Origin: CAZNQW01 sp964575225
Lineage (GTDB): Bacteria; Chloroflexota; Anaerolineae; JAAYZQ01
Reading direction: 5' to 3'
Length of the DNA: 9,683 bases
NCBI GenBank assembly: GCA_964575225.1
Contig: CAZNQW010000146.1
Span: 1-9,683 of the forward strand
Part shown: positions 1 through 8,063 of the stretch, in pieces
How positions within the stretch are numbered: the first letter of the stretch is position 1
Layout of the letters: each line of letters begins with the position of its first letter
Program-made: the position numbers and the translations under genes
Notes under the pieces: model-generated
Database searches by the model: none
What the model saw: the letters and a program-made list of their open reading frames with translations, nothing else
Told to the model about the DNA's origin: nothing

Positions 1-15
1 CGGCAAATTCCACGG

Positions 16-44
16 TTGACAAGGGGGAGGTTCCGTGCTATGCT
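16..44 (+). promoter_or_regulatory. Sigma70-type promoter for the DDAH-like gene
   Basis: TTGACA at 16-21 is a perfect -35 hexamer. It is followed by a 17-bp spacer and TATGCT at 39-44, with an extended -10 TG at 36-37. Transcription would start near 51, giving a leader of about 70 nt before the ATG at 124. The spacing and both hexamers are seen directly; promoter activity is inferred. Confidence 0.75.
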
Positions 45-56
45 GCCCTGGCAGGG

Positions 57-85
57 GTCGTCTGTCGACGACCGTCTGTCGACGG
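57..85 (+). repeat. Two tandem hairpins / 12-bp direct repeats in the DDAH leader
   Basis: CGTCTGTCGACG occurs at 59-70 and again at 73-84, a 14-bp period. Each copy lies in a small inverted repeat: GTCGTC/GACGAC around loop TGTC (57-72), then CCGTC/GACGG around the same loop (72-85). They lie a few bases after the predicted transcription start, so they could be a repressor operator pair or an RNA leader structure. Which one cannot be decided here. Confidence 0.5.
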
Positions 86-123
86 CTGCCACAGCCCACA
101 TCACGCGACGCAAAGGAGGCACC

Positions 124-882
124 ATGCCGACCGCCCTGGTTCGCCCACCTGGAACAAGTTTTGCCGCGGCCCTAACCGCCCAGCAACCGCGCCCCGTCAT
201 CGACGTCGCGCTGGCCCGCCAGCAGCACCAAGCCTACTGCCAGGCCCTCCGCACGGCGGGCCTGGAACTGATCGAACTGCCTGCCGAAGACGCTTATCCC
301 GATTCCTGCTTTGTGCAGGACACCGCCGTGATTTTCGGCGAGTGGGCCGTCCTTTCGCGCCCCGGCGCCGAGAGCCGCCGCGGCGAGGTCGAGTCGGTGC
401 GCCATGTGCTCCAGGGACGAAAACGGCTGGCCCGCATCGAAGCGCCGGGTACGTTGGAGGGGGGCGACGTGTTGGTCATCGGCAGCCGGGTGTACGTGGG
501 CCTATCGGCGCGGACGAATCCGGCCGGGGTTGCCCAACTCCGCGATCTATTAGAGCCCGAAGGGGCCACCGTGGAGGCCGTGCCTGTGCCCGAGGCGCTA
601 CACCTGCTAACCGGCTGCTCCTACCTGGGCCAGGGCGTGCTGCTCGCCACAGATCCGCTGCTCGACGCGCCTTTTTGCCGGGGATTGGAGGTGGTGCGCG
701 TGCCGCCGGAAGAAGCCTACGCAGCCAACGGATTGGGGGTGGGCCGGGTTGCCTTCCTCCCGGATCGGTGCCCGCAGACGGCGGCGGCGGTCCAGGCGCG
801 GGGCTTGAACGTGTTGACCGTTTCCCTTTCCGAATTCGCCAAGGCCGACGGCGGGATCACCTGCCTGAGCTTGCTCCTCTAG
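124..882 (+). CDS. ddaH: Dimethylarginine dimethylaminohydrolase-like hydrolase
   Basis: This 252-residue protein is about the length of bacterial DDAH (around 254 residues). The family hydrolyses N-omega-methylated arginines to citrulline plus methylamines in the cytoplasm, on the pentein fold shared with arginine deiminase. Visible landmarks are the N-terminal ALVRPPG, PDSCFVQD at 59-66 (substrate carboxylates), EGGD at 112-115, Arg130, His160 as the catalytic histidine, and the C-terminal GGITC motif ending in Cys247 as the nucleophile. The ATG at 124 is chosen because AAAGGAGG lies at 112-119, 4 nt upstream. The open frame extends further upstream, but that part overlaps the promoter and leader. 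The gene stands alone, with clpB following 124 nt later behind its own promoter. The physiological substrate is unproven; another guanidino-group hydrolase of the same superfamily is the main alternative. Confidence 0.88.
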   Translation: MPTALVRPPGTSFAAALTAQQPRPVIDVALARQQHQAYCQALRTAGLELIELPAEDAYPDSCFVQDTAVIFGEWAVLSRPGAESRRGEVESVRHVLQGRKRLARIEAPGTLEGGDVLVIGSRVYVGLSARTNPAGVAQLRDLLEPEGATVEAVPVPEALHLLTGCSYLGQGVLLATDPLLDAPFCRGLEVVRVPPEEAYAANGLGVGRVAFLPDRCPQTAAAVQARGLNVLTVSLSEFAKADGGITCLSLLL

Positions 883-886
883 CAAG
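870..886 (+). terminator. Weak hairpin overlapping the DDAH stop codon
   Basis: CTTGCT (870-875) and AGCAAG (881-886) form a 6-bp stem around a CCTCT loop, with the TAG stop at 880-882 inside it. There is no T-tract directly after it; the nearest run is TTTT about 12 nt later. It may help separate the gene from clpB, but it is a poor intrinsic terminator. Confidence 0.25.
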
Positions 887-917
887 AGCGAACACTCCTT
901 TTGGCTTCCCGGTAGGG

Positions 918-957
918 TCTAACAAAAATCTAACACGGTTCTCACGCTCGTCTAACA
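918..957 (+). promoter_or_regulatory. Four direct repeats with 11-bp period, likely OmpR/PhoB-family activator site
   Basis: TCTAACA occurs at 918-924, 929-935 and 951-957. A degenerate copy, TCTCACG, sits at 940-946 and completes an exact 11-bp ladder of four units. If transcription starts near 979, the array spans about -61 to -22, ending 9 nt before the -10 hexamer. Winged-helix response regulators of the PhoB/PhoP type bind direct repeats of this period on one DNA face. CTAACA differs by one base from the TTAACA of the Bacillus PhoP box. The regulator's identity is inferred. Confidence 0.6.
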
Positions 958-966
958 GTGGTCGGC

Positions 967-972
967 TACAAT
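967..972 (+). promoter_or_regulatory. -10 element of the clpB promoter
   Basis: TACAAT matches the sigma70 -10 consensus at five of six positions. No acceptable -35 hexamer lies 16-18 bp upstream; that position falls inside the 11-bp repeat array. This is typical of promoters that need a bound activator. The predicted transcript leader is only about 28 nt and contains GGAGTGA at 994-1000. Confidence 0.55.
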
Positions 973-1006
973 GGCAACCACAAGGTACGAATTGGAGTGA
1001 GAAATC

Positions 1007-3613
<2,607 letters not shown>

Positions 3614-3779
3614 ATCGCTTTGCCCGCCCCCGAGGACGGCGCCGTGCGGACACGGGGCAGCGAGCGGATTGGGTCGGCCCTACGAAGATCGACCGAGTCG
3701 CGGCGTCTCATACGCAACCAAATTTCGACCGGGCAACGGACTGATTTCGTGGGGTCCGGGGCCGTTAGGGCCCCGGGCC

Positions 3780-3809
3780 GGGGGGGTGGGGGGGCGCCCC
3801 CCCCCCCCC
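3780..3809. repeat. G/C homopolymer dyad left of the gap
   Basis: The order is G7, T, G7, CG, then C13. The G and C arms could fold into a very stable hairpin. It may be a real GC hairpin that blocked sequencing, or homopolymer miscalls at a contig end. Run lengths should not be trusted. Confidence 0.5.
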
Positions 3810-3883
3810 AAAACACCAGCCAAGCAGGAATGGAACCCTCTCCGGGCTTGGTCCACAACCTGACAGGGCACTGCCGTCCGGAG

Positions 3884-3893
3884 NNNNNNNNNN
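3884..3893. other. Assembly gap (10 Ns)
   Basis: Ten Ns mark a scaffold join; the true gap length is unknown. CAGGGCA at 3864-3870 and its reverse complement TGCCCTG at 3894-3900 flank the gap, so the missing part may be the loop of a larger inverted repeat. Confidence 0.97.
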
Positions 3894-3941
3894 TGCCCTG
3901 GTTGTTTTGGTTGTGTGTGTGGGTGTGTGGGTGCTCGTGGG

Positions 3942-3980
3942 CCCCCCCCGGGGGGGGGGGGGGGGCGCGCCCCCCCCCCC
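3942..3980. repeat. G/C homopolymer dyad right of the gap
   Basis: The order is C8, G16, CGCG, then C11, preceded by a GT-rich stretch from 3901. The drift from mixed sequence through GT-rich to pure G resembles failing read ends. A genuine hairpin with inflated runs remains possible. Confidence 0.5.
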
Positions 3981-4081
3981 ACAAAGCCCCTGCGCTGCAA
4001 GAAGGCACGCCTCTCGGAGGTTTGTACCCTGCGGGAAAGGGCCCTGCCTTCCGTCTTGTCGTCCTTACCTTGATATCTATG

Positions 4082-4120
4082 GGGCGGCTGCGCATCGCCA
4101 GCGACGCGTCTAACCCGCCC
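4082..4120 (-). repeat. Hairpin in the 3' region of the lipoprotein transcript
   Basis: Outer arms GGGCGG (4082-4087) and CCGCCC (4115-4120) enclose an inner stem, CGCATCGC (4091-4098) with GCGACGCG (4101-4108). The only inner mismatch is A4094 against C4105, which becomes a G-U wobble in RNA made from the minus strand. It lies 26-64 nt past the lipoprotein stop and could stabilise or end that transcript. No T-tract follows. Confidence 0.45.
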
Positions 4121-4145
4121 GGTAGGCATCAACGCATTATTCCGA

Positions 4146-5030
4146 TTATTCGGGGGGCTCGATGGCGATCTCGCCGTTGACTTCCGTGAGGTCGTACTCG
4201 AGCACGAGCGCGGTCGAGCCGGTGGGCGGGAGGGTCCCGCCGCCGAAAAAGAGAACAGGAATGAAATCGGCCTCGATCTGCGAGCGCTCGCGCACAAGGA
4301 ACTGCGGCCATCCTGGCTCGTCGGCCAGCCAGATCTCGCCCTGAATCCCGGCGTTCACCGTTTCCCCGCTGTGTGGATCGGACAGGGGAATGGTTGTCGA
4401 ACCAACCGAACGGTAGCGCTGGCATTGGATGCCGTGGATTACCTCGGACCCCTCGGGCAGCCAGATTTTCGCATCGCGCGGAAGGGCAGCCCATTGGGCG
4501 ACGATCCCATCGAACTCAGCTTGTTCCAGAGGAATCCAGGCCTCGCCCACGCGCAACCAGGTCGAGCCCTGGGCCATGAGGGCCTCGAACACCGGCATCC
4601 ACTCAGAGCCCGAGAGGGTATCGAACAGGACCTGGTGGCGGGCCGTTGCCGCCCGCACCCATTCCTCTCGCAGGGTATAGGAGATCCCCTCGGGGTTTTG
4701 GGGGAGCCAGAGCATCGTCGCGCGATAGCTGTCCAGGCCATCCAGATCGGCGGAGGGCAGCACCGGATTGACCGGCTCGGAGGTTGGCGTGGGCGCCTCG
4801 ACGACAGGCTGAGTCGTAGCCTCCTGAGGGAGAGGTTCGGTAGCCGGCGGCTGGGTAGCCGGCGGCTGAGTGGCCGGCGGCGGGGCAGCCGATGTCTCTG
4901 CCGGAACCGCAGGTAGCTCGGTGGCGATAAGGGACACGGGAGCGGTGGGGGCAGGCGGCTCGGCGCCGCCACAGGCAAGAACAGACAGGCACAAAAGGGC
5001 CGTCGCCAGCCAGACGAGATTGCGTTGCAT
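4146..5030 (-). CDS. Secreted lipoprotein with Pro/Thr-rich linker, function unknown
   Basis: This 294-residue protein starts with a lipoprotein signal peptide: short basic N-end, hydrophobic stretch (about 5-19) and lipobox VLAC with Cys20 as the likely lipidated residue. It would be anchored on the outer face of the membrane. Residues 24-93 form a Pro/Ala/Thr-rich linker with three tandem PPAT(Q/E) units (51-65), encoded by 15-bp repeats at 4840-4884. The globular part (about 95-290) opens with LDSYRATMLWLP and shows alternating beta-like segments and GxxWI-type turns. This recalls lipoproteins of the LolA/LppX-like half-barrel fold, but I cannot confirm membership and assign no function. 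The ATG is supported by AAGGAGG at 5036-5042, 5 nt away. It is divergent from clpC, with overlapping promoters, and convergent with clpB. Confidence 0.85.
   Translation of the reverse strand: MQRNLVWLATALLCLSVLACGGAEPPAPTAPVSLIATELPAVPAETSAAPPPATQPPATQPPATEPLPQEATTQPVVEAPTPTSEPVNPVLPSADLDGLDSYRATMLWLPQNPEGISYTLREEWVRAATARHQVLFDTLSGSEWMPVFEALMAQGSTWLRVGEAWIPLEQAEFDGIVAQWAALPRDAKIWLPEGSEVIHGIQCQRYRSVGSTTIPLSDPHSGETVNAGIQGEIWLADEPGWPQFLVRERSQIEADFIPVLFFGGGTLPPTGSTALVLEYDLTEVNGEIAIEPPE
4840..4884 (-). repeat. Three 15-bp tandem repeats in the lipoprotein linker
   Basis: Units 4840-4854, 4855-4869 and 4870-4884 share the core GCCGGCGGC. The first two differ only in the last base. They encode PPATQ-type pentapeptides in a disordered linker, a place where copy number can change without harming folding. 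Confidence 0.75.
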
Positions 5031-5093
5031 TCAAGCCTCCTTGTGAATGGGTCTGGGTGTGTTAGCAAGTGAGCGCCCGACAAGAGCCGAGTC

Positions 5094-5121
5094 AGTATAC
5101 CATGTTTTGCAGAAATGAGAA
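5094..5121 (-). promoter_or_regulatory. Promoter for the lipoprotein gene
   Basis: On the minus strand, TATACT (5094-5099) is preceded by an extended -10 TGG and, 16 bp further upstream, by TTCTCA (5116-5121), which matches the -35 consensus at four of six positions. The leader to the ATG would be about 55 nt and includes the strong AAGGAGG. It overlaps the clpC promoter. Confidence 0.55.
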
Positions 5122-5134
5122 AAAAGAGTATAAT
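5106..5134 (+). promoter_or_regulatory. Promoter for clpC
   Basis: TATAAT at 5129-5134 is a perfect -10 hexamer. TTTGCA at 5106-5111, 17 bp upstream, matches the -35 consensus at four of six positions. Transcription would start near 5141. No CIRCE, CtsR-type tandem heptamer or complete HspR palindrome was found here. Confidence 0.6.
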
Positions 5135-5140
5135 TCAAAT

Positions 5141-5259
5141 AGGTATGGATGACGGAGGGAGCGCGGGAGCCGTGCCACCCTACGAGGCCAAGGGGGCCCA
5201 GCATTCCTACTCAAGAAGTACAGGGCGACGGAAATCAAGCCCGAAAGTGAGAAGCAACT
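5141..5259 (+). other. Long clpC leader of about 119 nt
   Basis: The predicted untranslated leader of clpC contains GGGAGC twice (in GGGAGC-GC-GGGAGC) and a possible GGCC/GGCC stem around AAGGG. Just before the gene, AGTGAGAA (5246-5253) also occurs before clpB (996-1003). The ribosome-binding site is weak compared with the others in the window. No known riboswitch was recognised. Confidence 0.35.
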
Positions 5260-7761
5260 ATGATGCGATTTGACCGATTTACCGAACGGGCCCAGGATGC
5301 AGCCATGCGGGCCTACGAGGTGCTGCAACGATACGGACATTCCCAGGTGGATACCGAACACCTGTTGCTGGCGTTGATCGAACAGCCTGACGGCGTCATT
5401 CCCGACATCCTGCGACAAATGGGCATCGATCTGGACGCGGTGACCCAACGGCTGGATGAGGAACTCAAGCAAGCGCCGCGAACCAGCATCTATGGCGGCG
5501 GCGTGGGACAGGTCTATATCACCCCACGCCTCAAGCGGATCATCGACCAGTCCAACGACGAGGCGTCCAAGCTCAAAGACGACTATATCTCGACCGAACA
5601 CCTCTTTCTGGCCATCGCTGCCGAGCGCAACACGCCCGCAGCGCGCATTTTGGGCGAGTTTGGGGTGAACCGAGGCCGGATTCTCCGCTCCATCGAAGAG
5701 GTGCGGGGCGGACAAAAGGTGACCACCCCCCACGCCGAAAGCCACTACCGGACGTTGGAGAAATACAGCCGCGACCTGACCCAGCTCGCCCACGAGGGCA
5801 AGCTCGATCCGGTCATCGGTCGCGATGCCGAGATCTTGCGCGTCATCCAGGTGCTCAGCCGCAGGACCAAAAACAACCCCGTGCTCATTGGCGGCGCGGG
5901 CGTGGGCAAGACGGCCATCGCCGAAGGGCTGGCCCTGCAGATCGCCAGAGACGACGTGCCCGAGATCCTGTCGGGCAAAAAGGTGATCCAGTTGGACCTG
6001 GGCGCCATGGTCGCCGGCACGCGCTTCCGGGGCGAATTTGAGGAACGCCTCAAAGGCGCCATGGAAGAGGTGCAGCGGGCCGAGGGCGAGATCATCCTGT
6101 TCATCGACGAGATCCACAGCGTGGTGGGGGCTGGGGGGGCCATGGGCGCCCTGGATGCTTCCAGCATGATGAAACCGGCTTTGGCCCGGGGCGAGCTACG
6201 CTGCGTCGGGGCCACAACCCCCGACGAGTACCGCCGCTATATCGAAAAGGACAGCGCCCTGGAACGGCGCTTTGCGCCCATCTGGGTGGAAGAACCCTCG
6301 GTGGAGGATACCATCGAGATGCTGCGCGGGCTGCGCGACCGGTACGAGGCGCACCACGGGGTCACCTTTACCGAAGAAGCGCTGATTTCGGCGGCCCGAC
6401 TTTCCTCCCGATACGTGACCGACCGGCACCTGCCCGACAAGGCCGTGGATTTGATCGACGAAGCGGCCAGCAAGTTGCGAGTGGCCATCTACTCGATGCC
6501 GCCCGATCTCAAGGAACTCAAGTCGCGCCTGCAAAAGCTGATCGCCGAAGAGGAATCGGCCTGGGCCAATCGGGACTATGAACGAGCAGCCCAGTACAAG
6601 GCCGAGCGCATGGCCCTGGAGCAAGAGTTCAATCAAAATCGGGATGCCTGGCGGGTGGAAAAAGGGCTCGACGAAATCGTCGATGCCGCCGACATTGCCG
6701 AAGTGGTCGCCAGTTGGACCGGCATTCCGGTCAGCAACCTGCTCCAGACCGAAGCCGAAAAGCTACTGGACATGGAAGAGCACTTGCACAAGCGCATCAT
6801 CGGACAGGATGAGGCCATCAACGCCATCGCCGATGCCATCCGCCGCGCCCGGAGCGGCTTGAAGGACCCGCGCCGGCCCATCGGCAGCTTTATCTTCCTG
6901 GGAAGTTCGGGCGTGGGCAAGACCGAACTGGCCAAAGCCCTGGCCAAGTTCATGTTCGACGACGATGACGCCATGGTCCGCATCGACATGAGCGAGTATC
7001 GGGAGCAGCACACCGTCAGCCGCCTGTTTGGCGCTCCGCCCGGGTATGTGGGATATGAGGAAGGTGGGCAACTCACTGAGGCCGTACGCCGCCGGCCCTA
7101 TCAGATCGTACTCTTTGACGAGATCGAAAAGGCGCACCCGGACGTGTGGAACGCGCTGCTCCAGATCCTGGAAGATGGACGGCTGACCGATGGTCAGGGC
7201 CGGGTCGTCGACTTTCGGAATACCGTCTTGATCATGACCTCGAACATCGGCACCGATTATGCCAAGATGGGGGGAACCCTGGGCTTTTTGCGCACGACCG
7301 ACGCCGACGACGAGCTGCGCGAGAGCAAGAAAAAGATCGAAGAAGGGCTCAAGCGCACCTTCCGCCCCGAGTTCCTGAACCGGGTCGACGAGATCATCAT
7401 CTTCCACGCCCTGACCCTGGAGCACGTGCAACAGATCGTCGACTTGCAGATGAAGGACATCCATGAGCGTCTCGAAGAGCGGGGCGTCACGGTGGAACTC
7501 ACCGCAGAGGCGCGGGTGTGGCTGGCCAAAGAGGGATACGATCCGGCCTTTGGCGCCCGCCCCCTCCGGAGAGCCCTGCAACGCTATGTCGAGAGCCCGA
7601 TGTCAAAGCGGATCTTGCGCGGCGAGTTTCAGAGCGGCGACCATGTGCTGGTCGACGTGGGGCAGCCCGAGGGCGAGGAAAAGGGCCTGGTGTTTACCAA
7701 ACAGGAACCACAGGGGATTCCGGTGGACCTGGGCCAACCCGTCGAGAGCGCCGAGGCGTAG
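5260..7761 (+). CDS. clpC: ATP-dependent Clp protease ATP-binding subunit ClpC
   Basis: This 833-residue AAA+ unfoldase would deliver substrates to the ClpP peptidase in the cytoplasm. Order: Clp N-domain repeats (about 1-150); first ATPase with Walker A GGAGVGKT (211-218) and Walker B ILFIDE (279-284); a short middle domain with a UVR-type motif (about 430-460, including YERAAQYKAE); second ATPase with Walker A GSSGVGKT (548-555) and Walker B IVLFDE (616-621); LGF at 674-676, where ClpC proteins carry the ClpP-docking VGF/LGF loop. The UVR motif, short middle domain and LGF make this ClpC and not a second ClpB. Odd points are SS in place of the usual PT in the second Walker A, and Phe256 in place of Tyr in pore loop 1. 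ATG at 5260 and 5263 are both possible starts; the first is used. No clpP, ctsR or mcsA/B gene is in the window. Confidence 0.95.
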   Translation: MMRFDRFTERAQDAAMRAYEVLQRYGHSQVDTEHLLLALIEQPDGVIPDILRQMGIDLDAVTQRLDEELKQAPRTSIYGGGVGQVYITPRLKRIIDQSNDEASKLKDDYISTEHLFLAIAAERNTPAARILGEFGVNRGRILRSIEEVRGGQKVTTPHAESHYRTLEKYSRDLTQLAHEGKLDPVIGRDAEILRVIQVLSRRTKNNPVLIGGAGVGKTAIAEGLALQIARDDVPEILSGKKVIQLDLGAMVAGTRFRGEFEERLKGAMEEVQRAEGEIILFIDEIHSVVGAGGAMGALDASSMMKPALARGELRCVGATTPDEYRRYIEKDSALERRFAPIWVEEPSVEDTIEMLRGLRDRYEAHHGVTFTEEALISAARLSSRYVTDRHLPDKAVDLIDEAASKLRVAIYSMPPDLKELKSRLQKLIAEEESAWANRDYERAAQYKAERMALEQEFNQNRDAWRVEKGLDEIVDAADIAEVVASWTGIPVSNLLQTEAEKLLDMEEHLHKRIIGQDEAINAIADAIRRARSGLKDPRRPIGSFIFLGSSGVGKTELAKALAKFMFDDDDAMVRIDMSEYREQHTVSRLFGAPPGYVGYEEGGQLTEAVRRRPYQIVLFDEIEKAHPDVWNALLQILEDGRLTDGQGRVVDFRNTVLIMTSNIGTDYAKMGGTLGFLRTTDADDELRESKKKIEEGLKRTFRPEFLNRVDEIIIFHALTLEHVQQIVDLQMKDIHERLEERGVTVELTAEARVWLAKEGYDPAFGARPLRRALQRYVESPMSKRILRGEFQSGDHVLVDVGQPEGEEKGLVFTKQEPQGIPVDLGQPVESAEA

Positions 7762-7772
7762 ACGAAATTGTA

Positions 7773-7810
7773 ATGACGAGGGGCGACGCATGCGTCGCCC
7801 CTCTTGTCAT
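7773..7810. repeat. Long perfect palindrome, REP-like
   Basis: A 26-bp perfect palindrome (7778-7803), with half-site GAGGGGCGACGCA, is extended by ATGAC (7773-7777) and GTCAT (7806-7810) after a two-base TT bulge. It starts 11 nt after the clpC stop, so it is well placed to end or protect the clpC message. The GGGGCGACGC core is of a type I remember as dispersed in intergenic regions of several phyla; no count is possible here. Confidence 0.8.
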
Positions 7811-7821
7811 GCCCGCCGTAG

Positions 7822-7841
7822 GGGCACAGCATACCGCGCCC
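7822..7841. repeat. Imperfect palindrome, REP-like
   Basis: GGGCACAGCA (7822-7831) faces TACCGCGCCC (7832-7841). Seven of ten positions pair. The three mismatches (7826/7837, 7828/7835, 7830/7833) are all A against C, as if a perfect palindrome had changed by transitions. Confidence 0.5.
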
Positions 7842-7853
7842 GAAACCCATGGG

Positions 7854-7871
7854 CCCCCGCTTCCGCGAGGG
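7854..7871. repeat. Hairpin with 4-nt loop
   Basis: CCCCCGC (7854-7860) and GCGAGGG (7865-7871) pair around TTCC with one C-A mismatch (7857/7868). Confidence 0.55.
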
Positions 7872-7889
7872 CGACGTCTTTTTGTGGAG

Positions 7890-7925
7890 TGCGGCCCCCG
7901 CTTTGGCGGGACCCTTGGTGCCGCA
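7890..7925. repeat. Nested hairpin, REP-like
   Basis: An outer stem, TGCGGC (7890-7895) with GCCGCA (7920-7925), encloses an inner perfect stem, CCCGC (7897-7901) with GCGGG (7906-7910), around TTTG. Confidence 0.55.
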
Positions 7926-7951
7926 AAATTGCGCGAGTGCGGGCGGGCCTT

Positions 7952-7980
7952 GTAAGGGCGGGTTTGAAACCCACCCCTAC
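7952..7980. repeat. 29-bp near-perfect palindrome, REP-like
   Basis: GTAAGGGCGGGTTT (7952-7965) pairs with AAACCCACCCCTAC (7967-7980) about a central G. Twelve of fourteen positions match. The two mismatches (7955/7977 and 7959/7973) are both A against C. The GGGCGGGTTT / AAACCC core is another palindrome type I associate with dispersed intergenic repeats. Confidence 0.7.
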
Positions 7981-7997
7981 TGTAACTCATCTGCTCG

Positions 7998-8014
7998 CCG
8001 CCCCCCTACGGCGG
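7998..8014. repeat. Short GC hairpin
   Basis: CCGCC (7998-8002) pairs with GGCGG (8010-8014) around CCCCTAC. An alternative register pairs C5 near 8001 with G5 at 8013-8017. It lies 50 nt past the stop of the minus-strand cysteine-rich gene. Confidence 0.45.
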
Positions 8015-8063
8015 GGGTTCCTTGCCCCGACCCCAAAACCACGCTACTCCGTGGGTGCTTCTG

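Larger units (their letters stand above)
3614..4145. other. Convergent intergenic region with assembly gap, no gene
   Basis: This lies between the end of clpB and the end of the minus-strand lipoprotein gene. It holds a short hairpin, CCGTG/CACGG (3642-3655), two stretches of long G and C homopolymers flanking a run of Ns, and a hairpin near 4082-4120. Open frames here run through homopolymers or the Ns and look spurious, with runs of Gly and Pro. No tRNA or other RNA gene was recognised. Confidence 0.7.
7762..8063. other. Convergent intergenic region filled with palindromic elements
   Basis: This 302-bp stretch between clpC and the minus-strand cysteine-rich gene has no credible gene. It carries at least six inverted repeats, listed separately. 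Open frames crossing it are extensions of out-of-phase clpC frames and of the transpeptidase operon's complementary strand. Confidence 0.75.

Noticed and set aside
16..123. Upstream in-frame extension of the DDAH-like gene
   Set aside because: It overlaps the promoter and both leader hairpins, and AAAGGAGG directly before the ATG at 124 marks the start.
883..1006. Looked for a CIRCE (HrcA) operator before clpB
   Set aside because: No TTAGCACTC-N9-GAGTGCTAA-like inverted repeat is present; the repeats there are direct, not inverted.
3620..4180. Plus-strand open frame of 186 codons after clpB
   Set aside because: It reads through the Ns and through G and C homopolymers, giving runs of Gly and Pro; it is not a credible gene.
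5209..5215. ACTCAAG, a half of the HspR-binding palindrome, in the clpC leader
   Set aside because: The matching CTTGAGT seven bases upstream is missing, so only a chance half-site remains.
5092..6117. Minus-strand open frame of 341 codons, and a similar one at 6763-7581
   Set aside because: Both are antisense shadows of clpC and look like the clpB shadow, which is expected because the two genes are paralogues.
7773..8017. Considered a CRISPR array because of several repeated palindromes
   Set aside because: The palindromes differ from one another in sequence and spacing, and there are no regular spacers.
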